Shown one piece after another: positions 34,316-45,530 of a stretch of 64,000 nt of DNA; the stretch's first letter is position 1; each line of letters opens with the position of its first letter. Under the pieces are notes generated by a model that saw only the letters and a program-made list of their open reading frames with translations, was not told where the DNA came from and ran no database searches. Position numbers and translations under genes: made by a program. The DNA is from Parus major (lineage: Eukaryota > Chordata > Aves > Passeriformes > Paridae), in NCBI RefSeq assembly GCF_001522545.3, contig NC_031782.1:15641183-15705182 (forward strand), written 5' to 3'.

Positions 34316-34984
34316 GACAGGGCTGCACCATCTTCCTCTTTCCAGGTCACACAGGATACCCCTTCCCCTCCACACCTTGCCCCAGGTGCTCTGTGTGCCC
34401 CCACTTGTGCCCCCATGTCCCAGCTGGGGACAGATCTGCACAAGCACTCACACCTTGCACCACCCCCTGCTCTCTGGACACCCTCACACCTTGCCCAGGG
34501 CACTCACACCTCCCACACTCCCACCCCACACACCTCCCATGATCTCATTCCCCATGGGTGCTCTCACATTCCCGTGGTCCTGCACATGCCCCACCTGTGT
34601 GTTCTCCTCCCTGGAGCTTCCAAAATAACATTTACCTGTGTGTGGAGGTAAAAGCAGTGCTATTTATAATCTGGGAGATGGCATCACCCTGTTGCAGGTG
34701 CCTCTCTCCATCACCTGGGCATTTAAATTGGGAATTTGGGCAGGATTTGGGGGTCTCTCCTTCAGCCAGACCCTGCACTGGGAGGGTTCAGGACAGCCCT
34801 TGGGAGCTCAGCTTGGGATTCTGTCCCTTCACCCCCTTGGGGGGCCAGAGATGGGCTGTGCTTGGCTGACACCTTGGTGTGGGGACCCCAGGGATGTTGG
34901 GGCACAGGGGCATCCCCTTGTCTGGAGATGCAGCTGCACTGGTGCTCTGCACGTGCACTTGCACCCCCTGCACTCTCAGCACGA
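34316..34984. other. non-coding, CA-rich
   Basis: A 'cactcacacctt/caccc' rich stretch (34430-34545) looks like decayed tandem repeat. No gene. Confidence 0.45.
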
Positions 34985-35290
34985 GAACACTCACCCCCTG
35001 CACGAGCACTCCCACCCTGCTCACACTCATCCCTACAGGAGCAAATCCAACTGTTCACACTCATCCCTGCAGGAGCAAATCCAACTCTTCACACTCATCC
35101 CTGCCCTGCTCACACCCATCCCTGCAGGAGCAAATCCAACTGTTCACACTCATCCCTGCCCTGCTCACACTCATCCCTTCAGGAGCAAATCCAACTGTTC
35201 ACACTCATCCCTGCAGGAGCAAATCCAACTGCTCACACTCATCCCTGCCCTGCTCACACCCATCCCTGCACAAATATTCCTGCCCTGCCC
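34985..35290. repeat. 34-bp minisatellite
   Basis: Units built from cactcatccctgcaggagca and aatccaactgttca (34 bp), some replaced by ctgccctgctca blocks. Decayed copies continue to about 35330. Confidence 0.88.
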
Positions 35291-36055
35291 ACTCACCCCT
35301 GCAGGAGCACTCACGCTCTGCACACACTCACTGTGAGGCCCTGCATGCCTGGCACCCTCACCCAGCCCTGCACACCCCTCAGACCCTGCACTCCCTCTCA
35401 CACCCCCTGTGCCCTCCCAGCCCTTCCCTGAGTACCCAGATCCAGCTCCTCCCTCGTGCCTGGCAAAGGTGCATCCCAGGCCACGCTCTGGGCAGCTCCC
35501 TGCTGTGATCCCGAAGGGCTTCTTCCCATCCCTGTGGCTCCAGGCACTTCTCCCCAGACCCCAAACCTTGCTTGGCCCCACCTACACCACGCTGGGCACG
35601 CTGGCTCATTCCTCCACATCCCTGCGGACACCTCTCCACATTCTGTCCTCCCTGCTCATCTCCCATCCATCCATCCATCCATCCATCCATCCATGCACCC
35701 ATCCGCCCATCTCCTGACACCTTCCCACTCCCGCTGCCGTCTCCCTTCTCCTCCCTCTTTATCTCTGTTTCCCAGCTGCTTCTCGCCCCTCCCTGCTGCT
35801 CCCCTCCATCCCTCCTCTCCCCATCCCTCGCTCCCGCCGCGGTTATCGCTCCCTCGCACACATCCCTCCTCCCTCCCTCCTTCTCCTCATCCCTTCTCCC
35901 TCCTCTCCATCCCCACATCCCATCCCTCTCCATCCGCCGCCTCTCTCACCTCCAGCCTCGGGGCCGCCGCCCCGCCCTCCCTCCCGCGTCCCCGCGTCCC
36001 CCGGTGTCTCAGGTGTCCCCTCGGTGTCCCCGCCGTGCCCGGTTTTCACCCCGCT
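35291..36055. other. pyrimidine-rich low-complexity DNA
   Basis: Long C/T-rich tract on the plus strand with a (CATC)n microsatellite at 35665-35696. No gene. Confidence 0.6.
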
Positions 36056-36290
36056 GCCGCAGCCTTTAAAGTTTCAATCAGGCTCGGCTGGGAGAGGCGG
36101 GGAAGGCTGCGCCTCCCGCTCCCAGCCCCGCGACGCCGCGCTGCCACTCTGAGTGCTCCCGCCTTATAAATTTTACATTATTACCCTCTTTAAAGTATAT
36201 AAAATAACTATTCATAAATTATTGAGGGGAAATTTAAAATACTACAAATGTTTATAAATGTTTATCAAGAGGTCTTCAGAAGTGAGCGAG
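36056..36290. promoter_or_regulatory. candidate conserved non-coding element with tandem forkhead sites
   Basis: A CpG-rich half followed by an abrupt AT-rich half (TTATAAATTTTACATTATTACC). Two forkhead cores TGTTTAT lie exactly 10 bp apart at 36249-36255 and 36259-36265. Confidence 0.5.
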
Positions 36291-36559
36291 CGGAGCCTGA
36301 GTGACTTCCCACGGCTGGCAGGAGCACGGCAGCCGCCCCGGCCCTGCCGAGGGGGGATTTTGGGAGAACCCCCAGCTGGAGACCGGGGCAGATTCCCGCA
36401 GCCTCGTTAATTCCAATCCCCGTGGATGCTGAAGAACAAATCTGCTCTGTGCTCTGTCTCTGGGTGCTGGTGGGGCTCTGTATCCAGGTGGCCCCATGGC
36501 CTGCTCCGGTGTGATCCCCCTGTGGGGCTGCTCCGTGGCACGGACAGATGGCCTGTGCT

Positions 36560-37450
36560 GCTGGGGACGTGTCCTGCCCTGCTGGGGACGTGTCCTGCCC
36601 TGCTGGGACATGACCTGACCCACTGGGACAGGTTCTGACCCAGTGGGGGCATGTCCTGACACACCAGGGACAGGTTCTGCCCTGCTGGGAGCTTGTCCTG
36701 TTCCATTGGAGACATTCTAACCCATTGGGAATATGTCCTGGCGTGCTGGAGACCTGTCCCAACCCACTGGGGACATGTCCTACCTCTTTGGGCCACATCC
36801 TGCTGTGCTGGGGCCACATCCTGCTGTGCTGGGGACACATCCTGCCCCACTGGGGACAGATCCTGACCCACTGGAGACACATCCTGCCCCACTGGGGACA
36901 CGTCCTGACCCACTGGGGACACGTCCTGCTGTGCTGAGGCCACATCCTGCCCCACTGGGGACACATCCTGCTGTGCTGAGGCCACGTCCTGCCCCACTGG
37001 GGACCCATCCTAACCCACTGGGGACACATCCTGCCCCACTGGGGACACATCCTAACCCACTGGGGACACGTCCTGACCCACTGGGGACACATCCTGCTGT
37101 GCTGGGGCCACATCCTGCCCCACTGGGGACACATCCTGCCCCACTGGGGACACATCCTAACCCACTGGAGACACGTCCTGACCCACTGGAGACACGTCCT
37201 GACCCACTGGAGACACGTCCTGCCCCACTGGGGACATGTCCTGCCCCACTGGGGACATGTCCTGCCCCACTGGAGACACATCCTGCCCCACTGGGGACAC
37301 AGCCTGCCCCACTGGGGACATGTCCTAACCCACTGGGGACACATCCTGACACACTGGGGACACGTCCTGATACACTGGGGACATGTCCTGACACATTGGG
37401 GATGTGTCCTTTCCTACAGGGGAGATGTCCAGCCCAGCCTGGGGGATTGT
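36560..37450. repeat. 21-bp minisatellite (about 42 copies)
   Basis: Unit ctggggacacatcctgcccca with point variants, period 21. Because the period is a multiple of three, several frames on both strands stay open for over 300 codons (heptad peptides such as LGTHPAP and CPQWGRT). There are no splice, start-context or family features of a gene. Confidence 0.93.
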
Positions 37451-37599
37451 CCTGCCCCACGGGGGCTGTGTCCTGTGCCCAGGCTGGCCCAGTGTCCCCA
37501 GAGAGGGACAAAGAGTCACACAACCTCTGTGCCCACCATGGCAGCTGTCTCAGCCATGGCATGGCTGTGGGCTCTGCTGGGAGCAGGGACAGGTGGCAC

Positions 37600-37850
37600 A
37601 GAGCGGAATTAACACAGCCATGGGATAACCACGGCACAGTGCCAGGATGGACATGGTACAGGTCTGGAATAACCATGGCACAGTGCCAGGATGGACATGG
37701 CACATTCCTGGAATAACCACGGCACAGTGCCAGGATGGACACAGCACATTCCTGGGATAACCACGGCACAGTGCCAGGATGGACACGGCACATTCCTGGG
37801 ATAACCATGACACATCCATGGCACAGCCCTGGCACAAGCACGGCACATCT
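37600..37850. repeat. 44-bp minisatellite (5 copies)
   Basis: ataacca.ggcaca recurs at 37625, 37669, 37713, 37757 and 37801, exactly 44 bp apart. Confidence 0.95.
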
Positions 37851-38189
37851 CTGTCACTCTGACCGGCACAGCAAAGCCCCTGCACAGGGATCCTGCCCGC
37901 TCTCCTCTGAAAGCAATGCCGAGCCCAGGGCTCACCCACAGCCAGGGAGCTGCCAGGGCAGGACCCACCTGTCCAGGGACAGCCCAGTGACCGGGACAGC
38001 CTTGTCCCCGTGCAAATCCCGACTCTCCGCAGCCACCACGGCCACTGGGAAGGGACACTGGTCACTGGGGGAAGGCCAGCACTGCCTGGAGCCCGTGCCC
38101 ACCACGGGGTGGCAAAGGAGCTCTTCTTAACCCCGGAGTGCGGCTGCGAGTGTGCGGGAGCCGGGCGTGGATGCTCAGTGATCCCGGCG
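37851..38189. other. non-coding, nothing recognised
   Basis: GC-rich; no exon. Confidence 0.4.
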
Positions 38190-38360
38190 CTCCCAACAAG
38201 AGCTGCCTGCAGGGATTGTGTTTAAAGCGCCGGCTGATTGGGGTAATCATGGGAGCAGGGAGTGCATTAGCTGGGAAGGTTTATAAAGGGAAATTAAAAT
38301 AAAATTGGATGTGACAGAAAAGTACATGGAAAATTAGGATAAGAATATGAATATTTATGG
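38190..38360. promoter_or_regulatory. candidate conserved non-coding element
   Basis: Complex AT-rich block with GATTGGGGTAATCATGGG, TTAAAATAAAATTGG and GAATATGAATATTTATGG. Confidence 0.45.
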
Positions 38361-38985
38361 CTGCGAGAGCACGCATGGGGAAAGTGCTCCTGTGCTCCAG
38401 GCCACCCTCCCTGCCGTGGGGCTGGGGCAGGTCCTGGTGGTGGCACCTGGCTGTGGGGTTGGGGGCAGCCCTGGTGGACACTGTACTCCACTCCTGGTCA
38501 CGGTCGGTCACCACTGAGTTTCCTTCGCGGGGACTGTGGGGTGGCGGAGGTTGTGACATCCCAGTTGTGCTGCCACGTGCCCCTCACGTCACCCAGGGCA
38601 GTCTGCGGGGCTGGCGTGTCACAGCGTTGGGGGTGGCACCCGTGCAGGGCCACACAGCTGCTGTGGTGGCGCAGGGACGGGGACAGACACAGCTGGTGGC
38701 AGACACGAGGGGGTTGGCACCGCGCGGTGCTGGCACACGCCGAGGCCGCTCCTGCAGGAATTAGGGCACTGGGACAGAGCCCGGGCTGCCAGGGTGGCAG
38801 GGCACAGCTGCCTGGCCCCACGGGGCTTTCACCACAGCCGGTGACCTCCCCCCAGCCACGTGCAAAGTGCCACCACCCTTCTGGGGACACCACGAACGCC
38901 CCCATCCCACCCAGAACAGCGGCCTCCCCCAGCATCCCGCCTGCCCTGCCGGACCCGGGGGGCAGCCATCCCCCTGTCCCCTCCC
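38361..38985. other. non-coding, nothing recognised
   Basis: GC-rich; no exon. Confidence 0.4.
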
Positions 38986-39100
38986 GCTGTCACACTTAGA
39001 AGCCATTAAAATAATTGAATGCTTTAAATATTCAGCGCTCGGCTTAAATATTCATCAGCGAAGTTATTCTGATTGCTGAACTGCATCAGCACGGGCTGGG
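38986..39100. promoter_or_regulatory. candidate conserved non-coding element
   Basis: AT-rich block with two TTAAATATTCA words (39023-39033 and 39044-39054) and ATTAAAATAATTGAATG. Confidence 0.48.
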
Positions 39101-39149
39101 AGATGGCTCCTCTCAGCAGAGCCCCCCCGGGCCCCCTGCACAGCCGGGT

Positions 39150-40175
39150 GGGCACACGTGGGCACACACAGCCCTGCACGCGTGTGTCACACATGGACAC
39201 GGCCCTGCACACGTGTGTCACACATGGACACGGCTCTGCACGCGTGTGTCACACATGGATACAGCCCTGCACACGTGTGTCACACATGGACACAGCCCTG
39301 CACACGTGTGTCACACATGGACACGGCCCTGCACACGTGTGTCACACATGGACACGGCCCTGCACACGTGTGTGTCACACATGGACATGGCCCTGCACAC
39401 GTGTGTCACACATGGACATGGCCCTGCACACGTGTGTCACACATGGACACGGCCCTGCACGCGTGTGTCACACATGGACACGGCCCTGCACGCGTGTGTC
39501 ACACATGGACACGGCCCTGCACGCGTGTGTCACACATGGACACAGCCCTGCACGCGTGTGTCACACATGGACACGGCCCTGCACACGTGTGTCACACATG
39601 GACACAGCCCTGCACGCGTGTGTCACACATGGACACAGCCCTGCACGCGTGTGTCACACATGGACACGGCCCTGCACGCGTGTGTCACACATGGACATGG
39701 CCCTGCACGCGTGTGTCACACATGGACACAGCCCTGCACGCGTGTGTCACACATGGATACAGCCCTGCACACGTGTGTCACACATGGACACAGCCCTGCA
39801 CACGTGTGTCACACATGGATACAGCCCTGCACGCGTGTGTGTCACACATGGACACGGCCCTGCACGCGTGTGTCACACATGGACATGGCCCTGCACACGT
39901 GTGTCACACATGGATACAGCCCTGCACACGTGTGTGTCACACATGGACACAGCCCTGCACACGTGTGTGTCACACATGGACACGGCCCTGCACACGTGTG
40001 TCACACATGGACACGGCCCTGCACATGTGTGTGTCACACATGGACANCACACATGGACACAGCCCTGCACGCGTGTGTGTCACACATGGACACAGCCCTG
40101 CACACGTGTGTCACACATGGACACGGCCCTGCACGCGTGTGTGTCACACATGGACATGGCCCTTCACGGACAGGG
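39150..40175. repeat. 31-bp minisatellite (about 33 copies)
   Basis: Unit acatggacacggccctgcac plus acgtgtgtcac (31 bp; 33-bp variants carry an extra GT). Each unit holds either CACACGTGTG (an E-box palindrome CACGTG) or CACGCGTGTG. One N lies at 40047. All three forward frames are open because 31 shifts the frame by one each time; the 340-450 codon ORFs are artefacts. Confidence 0.95.
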
Positions 40176-40439
40176 ACGCACAGAAACCCCCCCAGAGCAG
40201 CTCTGGGAATGCTGGAGGGCACTGGGAGCAGGTCTGGGGGGCTGGTTGTGCCCCACATCTGAGCTGGGGAGGTTCTTGGTGCTGCTGGGTGTGGGAGGAG
40301 GGTTTGCAGATCCACCCAGGGGGCCCATCCTTGCTCTTCCCAAGTGCCCATGGCGTCACCCCACCCCTTGGGCTGCTGGGGGTCTTCTCCTCCAGCTCAG
40401 CAGATGCGGCACCACGAGCTGCGTGCCAGGGTGATGGCA
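40176..40439. other. non-coding, nothing recognised
   Basis: GC-rich spacer between minisatellite and CR1. Confidence 0.4.
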
Positions 40440-40975
40440 GGGGCATGGAATCCCAGCATGGTTGGGGTGGGAAAAGTCCTTAGAGTTCATCTTGTTCCAC
40501 CCCTGCCATGGCAGGGACAGCTCCCACCATCCCAGGCTGCTCCAAACCCCGTCCAGCCTGGCCTTGGGCACTGCCAGGGATCCAGGGGCAGCCCCAGCTG
40601 CTCTGGGCACCCTGTGCCAGGGCCTGCCCACCCTGCCAGGGAACAATCCCTGCCCAATATCCCATCCAACTCTGCCATTCCCTGGGTCCTGTCCCTCCAG
40701 CCCTTGTCCCCAGTCCCTCTCCAGCTCTCCTGGAGCCCCTTTGGGCACTGGCAGGGGCTCTGAGCTCTCCCTGGAGCCTTCTCCTCTCCAGGTGAGCATT
40801 CCCAGTTCTGCCAGCCTGGTTCCATGGCAGAGGGGCTCCAGCCCTGGGAGCAGCTCCGTGGCCTCCTCTGGGCTCACCACCAGCTCCACATCTTTCCTGG
40901 AGGCAGCTCCGCAGGTGGGGTGTCCTGAGGGCAGAGCAGAGGGAGGAATCCCTTCCCTAGACCCGCTGCCCCTCT
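40440..40975 (-). repeat. CR1 LINE 3' end
   Basis: Antisense CR1 starting with the tail (ggaatcccagcatggttggggtgggaa) and continuing through the same segment as at 19385-19620 and 23720-23945, then 'agcagagggaggaatcccttcc'. It is one of the longest copies. Confidence 0.88.
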
Positions 40976-41790
40976 TTGGATGCAGCCCAGGATATTCCCA
41001 GCTTCAGGCACACCCCTGTGCCCTTGGCTCTTCACCCATGGCTGAGTATTTTGGCCCTCAAACACCACCCAGTGTGGCCAGAGCTGGGGTGTGGGGAGAA
41101 GAGCACCCGTGGAGCGCCTCTTGCAAATCTGGGGGCCAAAGTGGGACCCCAAGAGCACAAAGAGCTCGGCTCCATGCCAGGAGTCTTGATCTCCTCACCT
41201 TCTGCTGGGTTTGGCAGCACCCTGGAATAATCTTCCCTTAGGAGACAGAAGGTCCTTGCTCCACTCTGGAGGTTCCTGGAATGAAGCACCTCTGCTCCTG
41301 GCTGAGAGAAGAGCAAGGAGAGGAGAATCCAGAGCTGACATAATCCATGTCTGGGAGCAAGCGATGCCTTGGAAACAACGTGCCAGGGGCAGTGAAACCT
41401 CTGGCACGCTCTGGAGAGGGGTGAAACCAGAGGCAACGCCTGCTTTTAAGGGGATTTTATCCCCTTAAATGCAAGGAGCTCGAACAACCCCAGCAAGGAA
41501 CCACCTTCCCACCTGGCGTGTGGTGAGCAGCAGGAGCTGATGTTCAGCACCTTCAGGACGTGGAGAACAGTCCAGGCTCAGCCTCACAGCCCACAGTCCC
41601 TCCAGGGAGGCTCCACAGAGCCCTTTGTGGAGTGAGTCCTGCAATCCCAGCCCTTCCTCTGGCTGTTGCTGGTCAGTAAAAACCTTTTTCCTCTCACCCA
41701 GGGCTCATTTTGTCTCCAGCAGAGCTGGCAGGGAGGATATTCCACGTGGGCGCTCCGGCGCATCCCGCGTGCGCACGGGCGCTGGCATGT
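40976..41790. other. non-coding, possibly old CR1 debris on left
   Basis: 'tgcagcccaggatattcccagc' at 40980 is still CR1-like. Further right nothing is recognised. Confidence 0.4.
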
Positions 41791-41990
41791 GCAGGGAACG
41801 GCCCCGGCAAAGCTCTGCAAACAGCCCTGATAAAATTGTTCCTCAAATACCTAAAGCAGGCTTAGGTTTAAGCAATCTGGCTCCAAAGACGGCTCCCGCA
41901 TACATTTCTCGGGCTGGGGCTGCATCTTTAATCCCGAGGAATCGTGAGCTTTGCAGCCGCATTTGCCATTCAGATTTGTGCGGCGGCAGC
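41791..41990. promoter_or_regulatory. candidate conserved non-coding element
   Basis: Complex block with GATAAAATTGTTCCTC, GCATACATTTCTCGG and CATTTGCCATTCAGATTTG, flanked by GC-rich DNA. Confidence 0.42.
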
Positions 41991-42139
41991 AGCAGCGCCA
42001 CCCGAGAGAGGGGGGAAAGAGGGGTTTGGGGGGGGTCCCAGCCCCTGAGGCTGCACCCTGCTCATGCCACAGCTCAGCCAGACCCCAAAAAAAGCTGAGC
42101 AGGGCTGGCTGTGGCCCTGCACGGCTGCTGAGCGCCGGG

Positions 42140-42295
42140 AAGGAGTCGCTGGTTTATCTGATATGATTTAATCAGCCCTATAATTAGATTAATTTGTTGA
42201 TTTGATAGCAACCCATTTCTCGCTGTTAGATTTGTTTATGTGTGTTTTATGCTCCAGTTTGGCAATAAAATAGGAACTGAGGAGGTGGGAAGAAT
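42140..42295. promoter_or_regulatory. candidate conserved non-coding element, homeodomain-rich
   Basis: Contains TAATTAGATTAATT (42181-42194), an exact 14-mer also present at 52423-52436, plus GATTTAATCAGCCC, TTGATTTGATAGC and GTTTGTTTATG-like forkhead words. Confidence 0.55.
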
Positions 42296-42905
42296 CCCTC
42301 GGAACGCCCGTGCTCTGACCCTATGGATGCAAGGCTGGACGTGCGTATCCAGGGATGCTGCTGGCTCCTTGTGGGAATGGGCAGCTGCAGGGAACAGCCT
42401 GCCACGGGGGTGGGTGCTCGGGATGGTGCCAGCCCCACTCCCTTCATCCTAATGCCAAAAAGGAAAAGCAACCCCAAAGTTGTTCAGCAGGGGAGCGCAG
42501 AGTATGCAAACCAGAGGATGTTTGGCAAGCAGGGCAGGGACAGAGGGCTTTGGAAAGGCTTTGCTCCCTCCTCCGGGCTCTGCTTGGCACGGCAGGGCCC
42601 AGCCTGGCACGGCAGAGCCTGGCACGGCACGGCCTGGCAGCCAGCAGCTGCTGCTGAGGGATGCGGGTGGATGTGGAGCTCACGGTGCCTTCGGAGCTGG
42701 GAGCAGCACCGGGGCACCCCCAGGGACAGGATGATTCCCAACCTCATCCCCCTCCTCTCTGCTCCCCACGGGTCTGGCAGGATGGGAGGTGTTGCCTCAG
42801 CCAAGGCGGCTGCTGGCGCTGCCAGACAGGTGCTGGGGACAGCCGTGTCACCTCCTGCCACCGCCTCAGGGCTTCCTCCCTGGCAGGCGACTCCTTCCCC
42901 ACTGT
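42296..42905. other. non-coding with short GC repeat
   Basis: A short cctggcacggcag repetition lies at about 42585-42640. No gene. Confidence 0.45.
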
Positions 42906-43240
42906 GGCATCCCCGGGCTGGTTAATTCCAATTAAAAGTGTGGATTTGGGGAGGGCGGAGGGGCGCGGGCAGGGGGAGGGAAGGCAGGAGCGACACGGAG
43001 CGAGCATCGAGGTTTGCCGGAGAAGCCGGAGCGAGGAGCGCTTTGATGGGCAGCTCCTTTGATCAGAGATCTGAATCCAGCCCTCACGTTTCCCCGTGTG
43101 AGCCCGCTGCCTAATTACCACATGGCAGGGCCGCTCCGAGCCCTCGGCACGTTGCTGGAATAGATTTCCCTGGTCCAGCCTGGAGAAGGACATCGATCCT
43201 GCCCACAGCCGCAGGCTCATGCTAAACATTGCGTCCTATC
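42906..43240. promoter_or_regulatory. candidate conserved non-coding element, weak
   Basis: GGTTAATTCCAATTAAAAGTG (42919-42939) and CTAATTACCACATGG (43111-43125) interrupt CpG-rich sequence. Confidence 0.38.
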
Positions 43241-43249
43241 GATTTTTTC

Positions 43250-43575
43250 CTCCCCCCTTTTCCCCTTTTTTCCCTTTTTCTTTTTTCTTTTTTTAATAAG
43301 AATTTTCTTTATTTTCATTAAATCATTAATCAGGGAGAAATCTACATTTTTATCATTTCTATGGCTGGAGAGGAAGAGAGGAAAGTTATATTGCCATAGA
43401 AACCGTTCCCTACCATTCTCAGCCTCCGAGCAGTCCCTCTTGTGCTGTCTCTTGTCAAAAGGCGTAATTGTTGCTCCTGATCTTCACTGCTCAATTAGCA
43501 GTGATGTCTCCCTTCAAGTTAATTGCTGGAGATGGGAGGAAGTAGGACAAATGTAACCTTTTAGATGAAAAGATC
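43250..43575. promoter_or_regulatory. strong candidate conserved non-coding element
   Basis: A T-rich lead-in, then complex sequence with TTCATTAAATCATTAATCAGG, an RFX-like TTGCCATAGAAAC (43391-43403), GGCGTAATTGTTGC, GCTCAATTAGCAG and AGTTAATTGC. It is among the longest islands in the window. Confidence 0.55.
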
Positions 43576-44639
43576 TCTCCCCCCCTGCTCCTTCCCCGCC
43601 TCTCCTTGCTGGCAGGCACTCGAGGGCCCCTCTGCAGCGAGCTGTGGTGGGGGGAGCCCCCCTGGCCTGGGCATGTTCCATCCATCCCCTGCTCCCTTCT
43701 GGAGACCCCTCCCCACCTCCCTCATCCCGTTATTCACGGCAGGACCCCTCTGTGTCTACCCTTGGTTCCCTCTGCCTCTTCCAGACTCGTCAGCATCAGG
43801 TCAGCCTCTCCCCCGTCACCTCCACGCCGCTGGTGTCACCCACGCCAGCACCTCCTGAGCTGGGACAACCTTCCTGGGCTCCCCGGGATGCTGTGGACTT
43901 CTCCAGGACCGGCTCATCGTCCCTGGCACCGTGCTGCCCTGCAGCAGACATTGTCCCCCTACAGTGGTGGGGTGGCCACGGTCCAGGAGCAAAGGGACCT
44001 TTGTTCGTGGCCAGGGCTGAAAACTGGTGACAAACCCGGGCTGAGGGTGGAGAAACAAGCAGGAGGGTTTCACACTGCAGCAACAGCGCAGAGCAGCTCA
44101 CAAACCTGTCTGATGGGAGCAGAGGCTCCAGGCAGGAGGAGGGCTCGGAAATGCTGCCTGGACAGAGGGTTTGTCACCCTCCAGGGATGACAGACGAGCC
44201 AGACAATACATTAAGGAGAGGAGAAGTGTGGCAGCTGCCTGGACCTTGGCAGTCTGAAGAGGAGCCCTTAAACACTGACTCGAGTGTCTGTGAGACACAA
44301 ATCACCCAGGCCAGGGTGTGCAGGGCACAGCGCACTGCACAGGGCAATGCCAAGGGGGGGGGCTGACAGTGACATGGGCACAGGAGTGGGGACAGGAGTG
44401 GGGACAGGACAGCCTGGTCACACCTGTGGCACAGAACCCCGTCCTTGTGCCATGTCATGAAACAAATGAGCCCTCGAAGCTCAGGATGGAAGGGAAGGGA
44501 ATGCAGATGCCTGGAGGATGGAGGGAGCTGGACACAAGGGAAGAAGGTGTCACCACCCATGGGGTGCCCTGTCTACCCTGGAAGACAAGAAAGTCCAGGG
44601 CAGGTCCAGACTGACACAACGAGAGCTGATGTCTTCTGA
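43576..44639. other. non-coding, nothing recognised
   Basis: GC-rich; no exon or repeat family. Confidence 0.4.
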
Positions 44640-44950
44640 CAGCCACAGAATCAAGGAATCGTGGAATAGTTTGGGTTGGGAGAGACCTTAAAGCTCATCC
44701 ACCCTGTGCCAAGGGCAGGGACAATTCCACTGTCCCGGGGGGCTCCAACCTGGCCTTGGATGCTTCCAGGGATCCAGGGGCAGCCACAGCTTCTCTGGGC
44801 AGCCTGTGCCAGGGCCTCAGTGTCCTCTGGGTGTAGAAGGTGTCACCAATGTTCTCAGACACCTCTCCTTAACATCTCCCCTGCAAGGACCCTGCTGCTC
44901 TCCCAGGGAGAGCCTTCACATCCCACACTGCCTCTGCCCAGCTGCATCCC
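44640..44950 (-). repeat. CR1 LINE 3' end
   Basis: Antisense CR1 with the classical tail (cacagaatcaaggaatcgtggaatagtttgggttgggagagacc) and body (ggcagccacagcttctctgggcagcctgtgccagggcctc). Confidence 0.88.
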
Positions 44951-45324
44951 AGGAGCTCTCAGCTCCTGAGGACCTGCAGAGCCAGGACTGAGGCACCTGT
45001 GTAGAAGGGGTCTCTCATCCAAGCTCTTTTTTTGGGCAGTGCTGTTCCAAGAGCCAGATCCAGGCAGAACCTCCGCTCGGAATGCCCCAAGGATGCTCTG
45101 AGGAGCAGCCCACGTCACTCCCAGAAGCTCTGGGGCTGAGCTGGGGCAGACCCACCTCCTTCAGCAGGCCCAGGGCAGCAGGAGGCCAAGCCAAACACAC
45201 TCAGCACAAGCAGCCCTTGTTAAAGCCAGAGCTCGGTGAATCACTCTGAGAGGAGCCGGCTGAGGGGCAGTGAGAGCTCTTGGGGCTCCACCAGCTCCGG
45301 GCTGGTTCCTCTTTGGATAGATTT
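44951..45324. other. non-coding, nothing recognised
   Basis: Spacer between two CR1 copies; no gene. Confidence 0.4.
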
Positions 45325-45530
45325 ATCATGGAATATCCTGAGCTGGAAGGGACCCACAAAGATCACCGAGTCCAGCTCCTGTCTCCACCCAGACCCCCCA
45401 GCAATCCCCCCAGGGCGCCCCTGGCAGTGCTGTCCTGGAGCTCTGGCAGCCTCAGGGCTGTGCCCATTCCCTGGGGAGCCTGGGCAGTGCCAGCACCTCT
45501 GGAGGAAGAACCTTGCCCTGAGGTTCCCAA
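45325..45530 (-). repeat. CR1 LINE 3' fragment
   Basis: Antisense CR1 of the same subfamily as 2763-2965 (gagctggaagggacccacaaagatcaccgagtccagctcctg). Confidence 0.88.

Noticed and set aside
36265..37841. Open frames of 327-359 codons over the 21-bp array
   Set aside because: The repeat period is a multiple of three, so absence of stops is automatic. The peptides are pure heptad repeats.
39073..40483. Three overlapping forward frames of 349-453 codons over the 31-bp array
   Set aside because: All three frames encode the same cyclic peptide because the unit shifts the frame by one. This is an artefact of the minisatellite.
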